DNA of 64,000 bases from Turnera subulata (taxonomy: Eukaryota; Streptophyta; Magnoliopsida; Malpighiales; Passifloraceae), in assembly GCA_028386065.3 (NCBI GenBank), contig JAKUCV010006748.1, positions 62,001 to 126,000 on the forward strand, in the 5' to 3' direction. How positions within the stretch are numbered: position 1 is the first letter of the stretch; each line of letters opens with the position of its first letter. The notes beneath the pieces are model-generated. The model did no database searches. It was not told the origin of the DNA and saw only the letters and a program-made list of their open reading frames with translations. A program made the position numbers and the translations under genes. Below are positions 53,519 through 63,712 of this stretch, piece by piece.

Positions 53519-54057
53519 TTTTAAGTATGTGGGCTGAATTTTTCTTTGGTCAATTCAAAAATGTTAGGCACATATTTTTTACAAAGAAAAATAGGGGAAG
53601 AAAGTTAGGAAATTAGGTGCAGCTTTTGTTGAAGAAGAGTGAACAACTATGCCTATATAAAGGCATGAAATCCATGGCCAAAGAACACACAACTCACAAA
53701 AGAGAAGGTGAGTGTGAGGTAGAGGAGAATACGCAGAGAAGAGAAGAAAGAGAGAGGAAGAGAAAAATAAAATTTAGTCCTTCTATTTTTAGGAAGAAGA
53801 AGTTTAGTCCTTCTAAATTTTAGAAGTGACAAAACAGTCCCTCTTATTTAGTGAGTGATAAAATAGTGAGAAAATAATTTTGGGGTATTCTTGAGAAACA
53901 ATATCTGTGGGATACTATCTCTCTTTGTTAAGACTAATATTTTTATATTAGTGGAAGTTTTGAAGATCATGGCCGTAGACAAGATTAAGGCCAAACCACG
54001 TTAAATTCTTTGTGTCTCTTTTTATTTTTCATGAATCTTTTGAAACTTTTCCCAACA
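53519..54057 (+). repeat. 5' LTR
   Basis: 539 bp, aligned throughout with 57118-57654. It contains atgcctatataaaggcat, a TATA-like core promoter, at about 53650. Confidence 0.93.
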
Positions 54058-54058
54058 A

Positions 54059-54071
54059 CTGGTAGCGGAGC
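54059..54071 (+). other. Primer binding site of the LTR element
   Basis: TGGTAGCGGAGC just after the 5' LTR differs at two of twelve positions from the common plant site TGGTATCAGAGC, complementary to the methionine tRNA 3' end. Confidence 0.75.
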
Positions 54072-54741
54072 ACGGGTTCGATAAAGGTGCGCGATGGCAG
54101 TTTCAGGCACATAGTTTGAGGTGGTGGAGCAGTTTGATGGCAAGAAGGATTTTACTCTCTAGCAAAGCAACATTAAAGATCTGTTGGTGCAGCAGGGGCT
54201 GATGAAGATGCTCTTTGGAAAGGAAAAGAAGCCAAAGGACATGAAGGATGAAGATTGGGAGGAGTTCGAGCAGCGAGCTATCAATACTATTAGAATGACT
54301 CTTGCACCAGATGTGAAGTACAGTGTCATGGACGAGACAAGTCCGGTGGAGCTGATGAAGAAATTGAAAGATATCTACATGTCGAAGTCACCTACAAATC
54401 GGTTGTTCATGAAGAAGGAGTTGTACTAGTTAAAAATGCAGCAAGGTACACATGTAGTAGATCACATCAATCGATTTAATAAATTGATTAAGGAGTTGGC
54501 TAGCATTGATGTGACCTATGAAGAAGAGGATAAGGCCCTGATGTTGTTGATGTCTCTTCCACATTCATATGATAATTTGATGAATTCATTGTGTGTTGGG
54601 AAGCAGACTCTTTCAGTTGCAGATGTGACAGCAGTGCTAATGGAGAATTTTAAGTTGAACCAGTCTAGTAGCGGTATAGATGAAGATATCATTGTAGCAG
54701 AAGTTAACCGTGGCAAGGGCCCATCACGGTCTAACCAGTTT

Positions 54742-56318
54742 GGGTTTTTGGGTTTTTTGGGTCCTAATGTTTAGTGGTTTGGCCAATTTGGTACCCCGAC
54801 ATTTTTTTTGGCCGGACAGGTACCCGAGATTCCATGGGCAGGCCAAACGTGATCCCCCGGTCAGGTACTTGCTGACATGGAGGGCTGCCGGATTTCAGAT
54901 TGGGAAGGTGTTCCAAAACGACGTCGTCTCGTGACAAAACGACGTCGTTTTAAAGGGTTGAGTGGACATGTAGGATCCATGTGTCTTTATGGGCTCCGCA
55001 TGTTACCAACCCCGGGTTTTTCACCCAATCGACCCGAAACCTGATGGTACCGAAATGAAATCTGACCCGGTATTGATTATTTTTTTAATTATTTTTTTCT
55101 TTTAATTAAATTTTATTTTCAAAAATATAAAAAATGAGTAAATATTAATTTCCCTCTCTATTTATATCTTTTTTATTAATTTCTAATAAGCATATTGTTA
55201 AATTTTTAAAAACAGTAATAACCAATAAATACAAAAGGATAATTTTAACTGAGAAAAAAAAACAACACAACGACCACCACTACCATCTCCTCCACCACCA
55301 TCTCCCTCCACGCCGCCTCCCTCTCCTCCTTTTCCTTTCTTCCCCGCTCGCCTGCGTACCGCCCCCTGTAGCTTTCGTCGCTGTCGCCGACACGACCAGC
55401 GAGACAACCCACCAAAGCCACGACAAGCCTCTTCTTCCTCTCCACGCCGATGCTCCTCTCTTCCTCGCCGACGCACCAGACGACCCGACGAGCGCTTGCA
55501 GACCCTCGCCTTGCACCGCCATCGGAGACCACGCGTCGCGCCATCCTTCCTGCTGTCGTCGTCTTCCCTCGGCCGTGTCTCGCCACACGCAGAACCCGAT
55601 GCCGCCGTGAGGAGATCCATAGCCGACGACGAGCAAGCCGCCACCTCCTCCTCTCCTGCAGCCACCGCGGCACGTCGCCTCGACAGGCGCCCTCATCGCC
55701 AGCCGCCCGTCGTCCTGTGCCGCACCGCCGTCCGATGGGAGCACTCCATGGTGGCGGCAGCAAGGGGAAGAGCTTTTTAGGGTGAAATGCTTTGTTTTTT
55801 TTATGTATTACTAATGGATGAGAAATGGAATCAAAATCAATTTATGATATAAAATTGGATTTAAATGAGATTTTTATGCCAACAAGATTTTTAAATTTTT
55901 TAGAAATTAAGATTTACTTATTTTAAAAGATTTTTAGAAATTAAGATTTACTTATTTTAATTTTTTTAAAATTTGATTTAAAAAATTAAAAATAATTAAA
56001 TAAATAATCAAATCGGATTAGTAGGTGGTATCCATTGGGTTTCGGTTCGATTAGGTAAAGAACCCGGGTTGGTAGCTTGCGGGAGCCCACAAGGACACGT
56101 GGATTTGACGTGTCCATCCAACTAGCTAAAACGACGTCGTTTTGGAGTGCCTTTCAGACCTGAAATCCGGGCAGCCCTCCACGTCAGCAGGTACCTGACC
56201 GGGGGATCACGTTTGGCCTGCCCATGGAATCTCGGGGTACCTGCCTGGCCAAAAAAAATATCAGGGTACCAAATTGGCCAAACCACTAAACATTGGGACA
56301 CAAAAAACCCAAAAACCC
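54742..56318. mobile_element. Mutator-like element with GC-rich core (Pack-MULE candidate)
   Basis: A 1577-bp element in the Copia gag. A 9-bp duplication aaccagttt (54733-54741, 56319-56327) flanks long terminal inverted repeats that begin GGGTTTTTGGGTTTTTTG and match over at least 300 bp (about 54742-55060 and 56000-56318). A 9-bp duplication and long TIRs are Mutator features. The inner 55250-55785 is strikingly GC-rich and codon-like, between very AT-rich arms. No transposase is seen. Confidence 0.85.
55250..55785. other. GC-rich core of the MULE, possibly a captured gene fragment
   Basis: Open frames exist on both strands over this segment (for example plus 55450-55785, minus 55245-55763), all rich in Arg, Ala, Ser and Pro, as GC-rich DNA gives in any frame. 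I recognise no domain. Composition clearly differs from everything around it. It could be a captured genomic fragment or simply element-specific filler. Confidence 0.5.
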
Positions 56319-57103
56319 AACCAGTTTAAAAAAAATTCTAGATCTGGTTCAAAAGGAAGAACAAATTATAGTGATAAGGAGTGCTATTACTGTCACAAAA
56401 AGGGACATATCCAATTTTACTGTGAGCAGATGAAGAAGGATATGGAAGAACTGAAGAAAACTCGCAAAAAGCCTGGCGAGACTGCGATTGTTGAAGATAA
56501 CTCTGATGGTGATTTTTTTTGGTACAAGAAAGTAAAGGTGATGAGACTGATGATTCATGGATTTTAGATTCTGCCTGTTCATTTTATATTTGTGCAAATA
56601 AGGAGTGGTTTAGTAGTTACAAGCCTTGCAGTAATGGGAAGTCAGTAGTTTTAGCAGATAATCATGAATTTAAAATTCATGGTGTTGGTAGTGTGAAAAT
56701 GAAGATGCATGACGGCTTTGTGAAGACATTTGGAGATGTGAGGCACGTGCCGGAGCTTGAAAGGAATTTCATTTCCCTTGGTAGACTTGATTCGAGGGGA
56801 TGTGGCTTTTCTTCTCAAGGTGGAGTTTTGAAGGTTACAAAAGGCGCCTTGGTAATTATGAAGGGGGAATTGATGGAGAAGAACCTTTATAGGTTAATTA
56901 GAAGGGCACTGGAAAGTAATACAGAGGTTAAGGCTAATACTGTGTCAGGCAGACAACAGAACATTGTTGCATTCAATAAGAGAAAGGTTGGCTTTGCAAT
57001 GGTGACGTGTAGCAGTGAAAGTAGCTATACACCAGCCTGTAGAACATTTAAGCAGATATGGATCAAGAAGACAAAAGTATGAAGAATACTAAGTAAAATT
57101 CAG

Positions 57104-57117
57104 CCCAAGGTGGAGAT
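57104..57117 (+). other. Polypurine tract of the LTR element
   Basis: The purine-rich AAGGTGGAGAT immediately precedes the 3' LTR, the usual plus-strand primer of Copia elements. Confidence 0.75.
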
Positions 57118-57654
57118 TGTTAGGTATGTGGGCTGAATTTTTCTTTGGTCTATTCAAAAATGTTAGGCACCGATTTTTGACAAAGAAAAAAAAGGAAAGA
57201 AAGTTAGGAAATTAGGTGCAACATTTGTTGAAGAAGAGTGAACAACTATGCCTATATAAAGTCATGAAATCCATGGCCAAAGAACACACAACTCACATAA
57301 GAGAAAGTGAGTGTGAGGTAGAGGAGAATACGCAGAGAAGAGAAGAAAGAGAGAGGAAGAGAGAAATAAAATTTAGTCTTTCTATTTTTAGGAAGAAGAA
57401 ATTTAGTCCTTCTAAATTTTAAAAGTGACAAACAGTCCCTCTTATTTAGTGAGTGACAAAATAATGAGAAAATATTTTAGGGTATTCTTGAGAAACACTA
57501 TTTGTGGGATACTATCTCTCTTTGTTAAGACTAATATTTTTATATTAGTGGAAGTTTTGAAGATCGTGGACGTAGGCAAGATTAAGGCTGAACCACGTTA
57601 AATTCTTTGTGTCTCCTTTTATTTTTCGCGAATCTTTTGCAGTTTTTCCCAATA
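57118..57654 (+). repeat. 3' LTR
   Basis: 537 bp, beginning TGTTAGG directly after the purine tract and ending CCCAATA (CA end changed to TA). Confidence 0.93.
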
Positions 57655-57742
57655 AAGATGACTCAGTGGCTGAGGCGGGAGATTCCAAGTATGGGCTCAC
57701 CTTACACACGTCGAGTACTTTTATGGGGTTGGTTGATGTCAT
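57655..57742 (-). pseudogene. BAHD pseudogene (copy 4), first 29 codons
   Basis: MTSTNPIKVLDVCKVSPYLE and the next residues (SPASATESS) match the start of genes 2 and 3. The coding sequence stops at the LTR element. AAGAT at 57655-57659 is the target duplication shared with 53514-53518. Confidence 0.9.
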
Positions 57743-58639
57743 GACGATGGGATGCACAGCAGGTTACGCTTTCACTTTGCCTTTGTGTTTATGAAATCAC
57801 CGGATGGGGTTTGTTTGTGCATGTAATGGGGCTAGCTTGCAAGCGTATTTATAAGACACACAAATGAAGAAAACAAGTTACAAATTTATACTATTAATCT
57901 TGGAAAAGGATATAGCTGCTGGCTTTAGTATTTCCACGTTTGCAAAAATTTATATATATGGACCAAATTGAATTGGAATCTTCAACGGTTCACCCCCATG
58001 TCCCTGATATGATCAATTCGGGCTCTAAATCATTGTCAACTTTATACACATATTTGACTTTTTTAGATGCAAAATTAAAGATATATACAAAATGTTACGC
58101 TTTGGGAGGCAGAACTACTGATGTTGATGTTTCGCTTCAGGAGAATTGGTAGGTATGAGAAAAAGTCATGCAGGAATGTGATTGCGCGGTCCTTTTATGG
58201 TCGAAACTGGGAGGTATATTAAAAAAATATACTTGAGCTGATGATATGTTTGAGAGTCGGTAGTTCAAATTGACTCCTAATTATTACAAGCATTGCGATG
58301 TTCTACTTGCCGAGTTGAAAAGTTAGGAGGAGAGGTATGAATGCCAATAGTCCGTTTGCCCTCGTGCCACTTTCTATTGTCAAGTTAAGGCTTCAATTTC
58401 ATGGCCTCGTGGCACTCTGTACCTGGCAAGTTAAAGTTCTGTGGGTGGTGAGTGAGGTGCCAAATTCAAACCTCGGCCCTCGCAGTGGCATTTGGAAGAA
58501 AATCAAGGGGTTCGGATATTTTAACGTTGTCTGATTATTATTTTTTTAGCAATAAAAAAATCAATCTTTTTTTTTTGCATGAACAGCTCTCTTGGAGAGT
58601 TTTTGTTAAGATTAAACAAAGAAGAAAAGAAAAACTCAC
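57743..58639. other. Promoter remnant of BAHD copy 4 and flank
   Basis: Sequence above the pseudogene start matches the promoters of genes 2 and 3 (minus strand TATAAATA near 57847; ttggtccatata near 57950). Beyond about 58030 nothing is recognised. Confidence 0.6.
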
Positions 58640-58642
58640 TTA

Positions 58643-59045
58643 GGCTTGGTTTGGTAACAAAATGAGGAGGAATGATTTTGGAGGAGAAGAATTTGGGGTG
58701 AATGAGGATGAATTCTCTCTTTGTGTTTGGAAACATGAGAGAAATGAGAGGGGAAGAATGTTGATGACAAAAAAAAATTTAAATATATGACACCAAATTC
58801 CTAATATAACCTTATGTATTATTAATTAACTTTTATATTTGAATGGACAAAATGGTAAATCAACAAAAAGTTCAAACTTCTCGTAACTCATTCTCTCCAT
58901 TTTCTCCTCGGAGAGAACAAATATTGTGGGCCACAGGAGAAAATTTTCTCCTCAAAATCTATTCTCTTCCTATTCTTCATTCTTTCTCCTCATTTTCTCC
59001 TCCATCATTCATTCTCTCTATTTTCTCCTCTTCCCAAACTTAGCC
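58643..59045. mobile_element. Tourist-like MITE (PIF/Harbinger type, 403 bp)
   Basis: The ends GGCTTGGTTTGG and CCAAACTTAGCC are inverted (two mismatches) and flanked by the 3-bp duplication TTA at 58640-58642 and 59046-59048. The left arm (gaggaggaatgattttggag type) and right arm (tttctcctc type) pair over much of their length. No coding capacity. Confidence 0.8.
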
Positions 59046-59308
59046 TTAGAGAGTGAATAACCAACCGACCGCCGGCGGAACTGGGCACAATATTGATCCC
59101 AATCTCGCTGGCACTCGATTCATAGTTCAAGTAACTTTTTTATTAGAAGAAAAAGTTAGAAAATCCAAGATCTGGAAAGCTTTGACATGAGAAATTGTAT
59201 AATTAATCTTAAGTTGAAAGTAGCTAGCCATTAATTTTATTGACAACTTTCTGTTTAGTTATATTTTTCATTTCTTTCGGTGTTTAACATTTGGTCCCAT
59301 TCCTTTTT

Positions 59309-59311
<3 letters not shown>

Positions 59312-59367
<56 letters not shown>
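59312..59367. repeat. TA dinucleotide microsatellite (28 units)
   Basis: A perfect alternating TA run of 56 bp. Confidence 0.95.
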
Positions 59368-59368
<1 letters not shown>

Positions 59369-59645
59369 GTCATACTGAGGAAGTGACAAGCATGCATCAT
59401 GCATGGTTTATAGGATCTTAAACATTACGTGAGAACTTTCCTCCATCTACATCATCATCTTAAAAAATTAATTGCCGTGGTTGCATTTGTAATGAAGTGT
59501 AATTGTGACGGATGGAACTATAAATGGCAACTATTTTTTTTTTTATGCTAAAGAAAATTGTATTCAAAGTCAAATTGTTGTCCTTCATAGCGTGGCAGTT
59601 GAGTGTCGTATTTTGATGTTTATGTAGAGTATCTACGTAATAATA

Positions 59646-59705
59646 TTAAAGTTGGTGCAAGGGAGCTTCGTGATGTGCCACGTGGCGTCCTTGCACCAAC
59701 TTTAA
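59646..59705. repeat. 17-bp perfect inverted repeat with 26-bp loop
   Basis: ttaaagttggtgcaagg (59646-59662) and its exact complement (59689-59705) enclose a 26-bp loop that contains gccacgtggc. The origin is unknown. Confidence 0.85.
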
Positions 59706-60072
59706 ACACCTTCTTCTTTTTTATGTGTGAGGGTTATATGTGGGTGAGCTATTTTATTTTTTTTTCAAATGCTGATCTCTTTTTCTAATAGTTTTTCACT
59801 TTTTCTAAGCCACCTTTTTATCTTTGTTAGTTTCATTTATTCATTTCACTTCATTATTTATTTTGTTTTTTAATTACCAAATCAATGAACACGTAGCCGA
59901 CATGTATTAGAGCACAAATTATAATTATAAACTTTCACTTAGGAAGATGTGTTTTTTGAGAATTAATCGCATTTCCATTGCAAATCAAGGTTAGGACAAG
60001 CCTAACAATAGTACAATTCACATATGCGAGAGAAATACAACTCATGAAATATGAGAACCTGAGCAAAGGAAA

Positions 60073-63000
60073 CTAAACAGTAAAGGAAATGTTCCAAAAA
60101 GAACACAATTGAAGTAAATCAGGAGAAAGGTGTCGCATTTTGAGGTTATCAAGACCTCTGAAACGCAACTTAACTTCTGAACAAATATTGGCAACAATAC
60201 AATCTTGTGACCGAGAACATTTGGAGAAGTGCCTTTGATTGCGCTCACGCCAAAGGTGGTAAATACTAGCTGCCCAAGCAACCCGCAGAATCATGGAATG
60301 GATACTTTTCTTCTGCATAAATTTCTTTGCCCATAAGAACTCAACAGACCAATCAGCTACCGGTTTTGAAACAGAACATAGTAGTAGTACTTTCGTCCAC
60401 ACATTAGCTGAAAAGGGACAAGCAAAATAAAGATGATCGCGGGTTTCAATAGCATGGGAACAAAACAAACAACTAGCATCAAAGATAATCCCCCATCTTT
60501 GAAATCTGGAACGAGTAGGGAGCCTATCTAGAATTGCTAACCAGGCTATGAAGCTGTGCTTGGGAACATTGCCTGTAGACCATAGAAGCTTATACCAGTC
60601 AACACGATTACCTTTTATTCGAATGCTCTCCCAAGCACTGCTAACAGTGAAACGACCAGAGGGTGACAACGTCCACTGCAGCTCTTCCTGTTGCTGAGAG
60701 GGAGAGATAAGAGCAGCTTCAGCTTTAAGTTGCTCAATTAAAGGTAATCTGGACATCGGCCAAGCCCATGCATTGTTGATGATTAAAGAACTTACAGTGG
60801 CTTGAAGTTGATTTTTCGAGCCTGCAAGAATCGAGGGAGAGAGAAGTGAAGATAATGGCCCTCGTGGAAACCAAGAGTCCTACCAAAAGAAAGTATGAAC
60901 TATGTTACTCTATTACCTATAGAACGGGAGAAAGCATTGGAAAACTTACAGCGAAGTTTCAAGATTTTATGGAAGCTCCAGGTACAATCCGCAGGAATGC
61001 CAATACTCCATATGCTTTGATTTCTAATATAATGTACATGAATCCATGCTACCCAAAGAGCACCAGCCTTCAACAGAAGATGCCATAAATTCCGAGCTAC
61101 ACAGGCAATGTTCTAATCTTTAAGGCGTTTGATCCCCAAACCACCTTCTTGCTTGGGTAATGAAAGTTGAGCCCATGAGACTTTTGCTTTCCAAGCATCG
61201 GACCAAAGAAAGGCAGCACAAGATTTTTCAACCTCTTTAAGAATACGAACAGGGAGAATGAAGATATTACTCCAGCAATTCTGAATACTAAATAAAATAG
61301 AGAGAACGAGCTGTAACTTGCCTGCATAGGATAGTAGCTTAGCATTCCAGGAGTTTATTCGGGATAGTATCTTATTCAGCAAAGGTTGACAGTGCTGGGC
61401 AGAAGGCTACCAGAAACAAAGGGAACTACAAGGTACCTCATAGGGAGCTGCCCATGCTTAAAACCACAATACTGGAGAAATTGGGAGACATGCAGAATAG
61501 AAACACCCACAATAAAGACCTCACTCTTAGTCGGATTGAACTTCAGACCAGAAAGTGTGTAAAAATGTTCCAGTATACGAGTAACAGTTGTTGCAGCAGT
61601 AAAACTACCATCAGAAAATATCATTAAGTCGTCTGCAAAACATAAGTGGGAGAGATTGATCTTGGAGCAATGTGGATGATATGGAAGTTGTTTTCTAGCA
61701 GCAGTTTGATTCAAAAGACATGAAAGAACTTCCATAGATATGACAAACAGGTAAGGGGAGAGTGGATCCCCTTGCCTCATACCTTTACCACCACTAAATT
61801 ATCCGCAAAGAGACCCGTTGATGGATGTTGAAAATATGGTGGTAGTGAAACAAGCTTTCAGCCAGCCAATGAACTTTGGAGGAAAACCCATTGCTGTAAG
61901 GACAATGAGTAGAAAAGTCCAATCAACGGAATCAAAGGCCTTCATAAGGTCTATCTTCATAGTACATCGACTTGAGATTCCAGTTCTGTGATAGTTTCGA
62001 ACAACTTCATATGCCAGCAGGACATTGTCCACAATCCTCCACTCTGGAATGAAAGCAGTTTGGTTACTGCTAATAAGACATGGTAAATATTGCTTTAGTC
62101 GGTTGGCAAGGATCTTGGAGATACACTTGTAAAGCGTAGAACATCAAGCATTAGGTCGGTAATCAGTGATCTTCTGAGCATTAGGAATCTTAGGAATTAA
62201 ACTGATGATTGTGGAATTATTTCCTTTCGGCATTCTACGTGTCCGGAAAAATTCATGTATGGCTGCTGTAACATCACCCCCAATTATCGGCCAGACCGAC
62301 TTAAAAAACTTCGCATTGTATCCGTCAGGGCCAGGGGCCTTATTGGTTCCAAGAGCAAACATTGCAGACTTTATTTCGCTGTTAGTGACCTCAGCAGTTA
62401 ATTGCGCACATTGCAATTCAGTTAAAGAGCATGGAAGAAGGTTTCGGAAATATGGGACTGAACCTCCAGTGACATTAGAATCAGCCTTACCCAAAAAATT
62501 AGAATAGAAGCTGACGATGTACTTTGCTACTTCACAAGGCTCAGTGAGTAGATTACCATCAGGAGAAAGAAGAGAGAGGATGGTATTTTTGGCTTTCCTA
62601 GCACGAACAATGCTGTGAAAGAAATGAGTGTTTGCATCGTCACAGGAGAGCCATTGTATGAAAGAGATTTTTGCTTCAAGAATGACTCCTCAGCAGAGCG
62701 AAGATCAGCAAGAGTAGATAAGAGTGTTTGCTCAGTAAATAACAACTCAGGATCAGGAGAGCCACTAAAGATTTTCCTTTGGAGCGAGAGTAACTCTTGC
62801 TCTAAGTTAGGAATGCGAGAAGTAAGATCTCCATATGCACACGAATGTAGCTGCTTGAGTTCAGTCTTCAATAATTTCAGTTTTTGGCTGAGACAATACA
62901 TAGCATAGCCATCAATTTGCCGACTCCAAACAGAAGCAATAAGAGTTGCGGATGCTGTATCCATTGATTGCAGAATTTGAAGGGTTTAGGCCCCTGATAA

Positions 63001-63712
63001 ACTGCAGCAGTGGTAAACATCATAATAGGACTACGGTCGGAGACGCCAGGAGGAGGAAAATCCACTACACTATTAGGAAAGATACTGAACCAGGCAGGAT
63101 TCACCAGAAAGCGGTCCGGTTTGCGAAAACAGGTGAGTCCAACTGCCGATTGGACCAAGTGAATTGTGAACCTGTATAGGGATGGTCAAATAAACTATTC
63201 AAAGCCAGACAATTAGCAAAGAAAGCTATATCATTAGAGAGATGAGTGGTAGAGGAAGAAGATTCAGATGGTCTAAGCACAATGTTTAAATCACCAAAGA
63301 GACACCAAGGAGAATCACCAATGGAGGTAGAAAACCTTGCAATGCTCGGAAACAGAGTTGAGTTACGTTCAGCAGCATTGTTAGCTCAATAAATGAATGA
63401 AGCATAGCATGAGAGCTGCTTATCTATATCCTGGACTTTACAATGAATCACTTGATCACCAGTATCCAAAACAGTCACATCAATACGGTCAGACCATAAA
63501 AGCCAAATACGACCCAATCTAGCTGAAGTATAGTTATTAGCAAACCTCCAATTGGGAAGAAAACATTTTCGAATTTCAGAGACAGAGTCAAGTTGAACTT
63601 GAGTTTCAACAAGGCAAACAAGATCAACTACAAAAGAGTAAATGCACTGTAGCACCGACTTGCACTTTGTGGGGTCATTAAGCCCCCGAACGTTCCATAG
63701 GAGCCACTTCAT
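60073..63712 (-). pseudogene. LINE ORF2: endonuclease and reverse transcriptase, frameshifted
   Basis: ATG at 63712 starts MKWLLWNVRGLNDPTKCKSV, the endonuclease N-terminus. GVSDRSPIMM follows near 63040. Reverse transcriptase motifs are NKAPGPDGYNAKFF near 62330, IPKIPNAQKITDYRP near 62170, KIDLMKAFDSVDWTF near 61950, RQGDPLSPYLFVISMEVLS near 61770 and the intact catalytic FADD (HLCFADDLMIFSDG) near 61640. A zinc-knuckle-type C-terminus (TPSGRFTVSSAW-like, CLFCSHAIETRDHLYFACPF) ends at 60073. Reading frames shift at least five times between these blocks, and stops occur near 63386 and 61797. Confidence 0.85.

Larger units (their letters stand above)
54094..57082 (+). pseudogene. Copia gag-protease, broken and interrupted by a MULE
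   Basis: From ATG 54094 the gag frame has three TAG stops: after MAVSGT, after DFTL (Trp expected) and after ELY near 54427. Gag features follow (GTHVVDHINRFNKLIKELAS, MLLMSLPHSYDNLM). The frame stops at SNQF and, after a 1577-bp insertion and one target copy, resumes in the same frame with KKNSRSGSKGR and the CCHC knuckle CYYCHKKGHIQFYC near 56380. A one-base slip in a T-run near 56517 moves to the protease frame with DSWILDSACSFYICANKEWF and SLGRLDSRGCGF. The protein ends at 57082 with no integrase. Confidence 0.88.
53519..57654 (+). mobile_element. Copia-type LTR retrotransposon, gag and protease only
   Basis: LTRs at 53519-54057 and 57118-57654 are bounded by the 5-bp duplication AAGAT (53514-53518, 57655-57659). 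The 3' LTR starts TGTTAGG; the 5' LTR has decayed to TTTTAAG. The 5' LTR ends CCCAACA. The internal part has a primer site, gag with zinc knuckle and a protease segment, then goes straight to a purine tract and the 3' LTR. Integrase, reverse transcriptase and RNase H are absent. The LTRs differ at about 35-40 places by eye, so the insertion is not recent. It lies antisense within the first exon of a BAHD copy. Confidence 0.93.

Noticed and set aside
55198..55785. Open frames of 110-172 aa on both strands in the GC-rich MULE core as host genes
   Set aside because: They overlap on both strands, consist of Arg/Ala/Ser/Pro typical of GC-rich DNA, and lie inside a transposon within a transposon.
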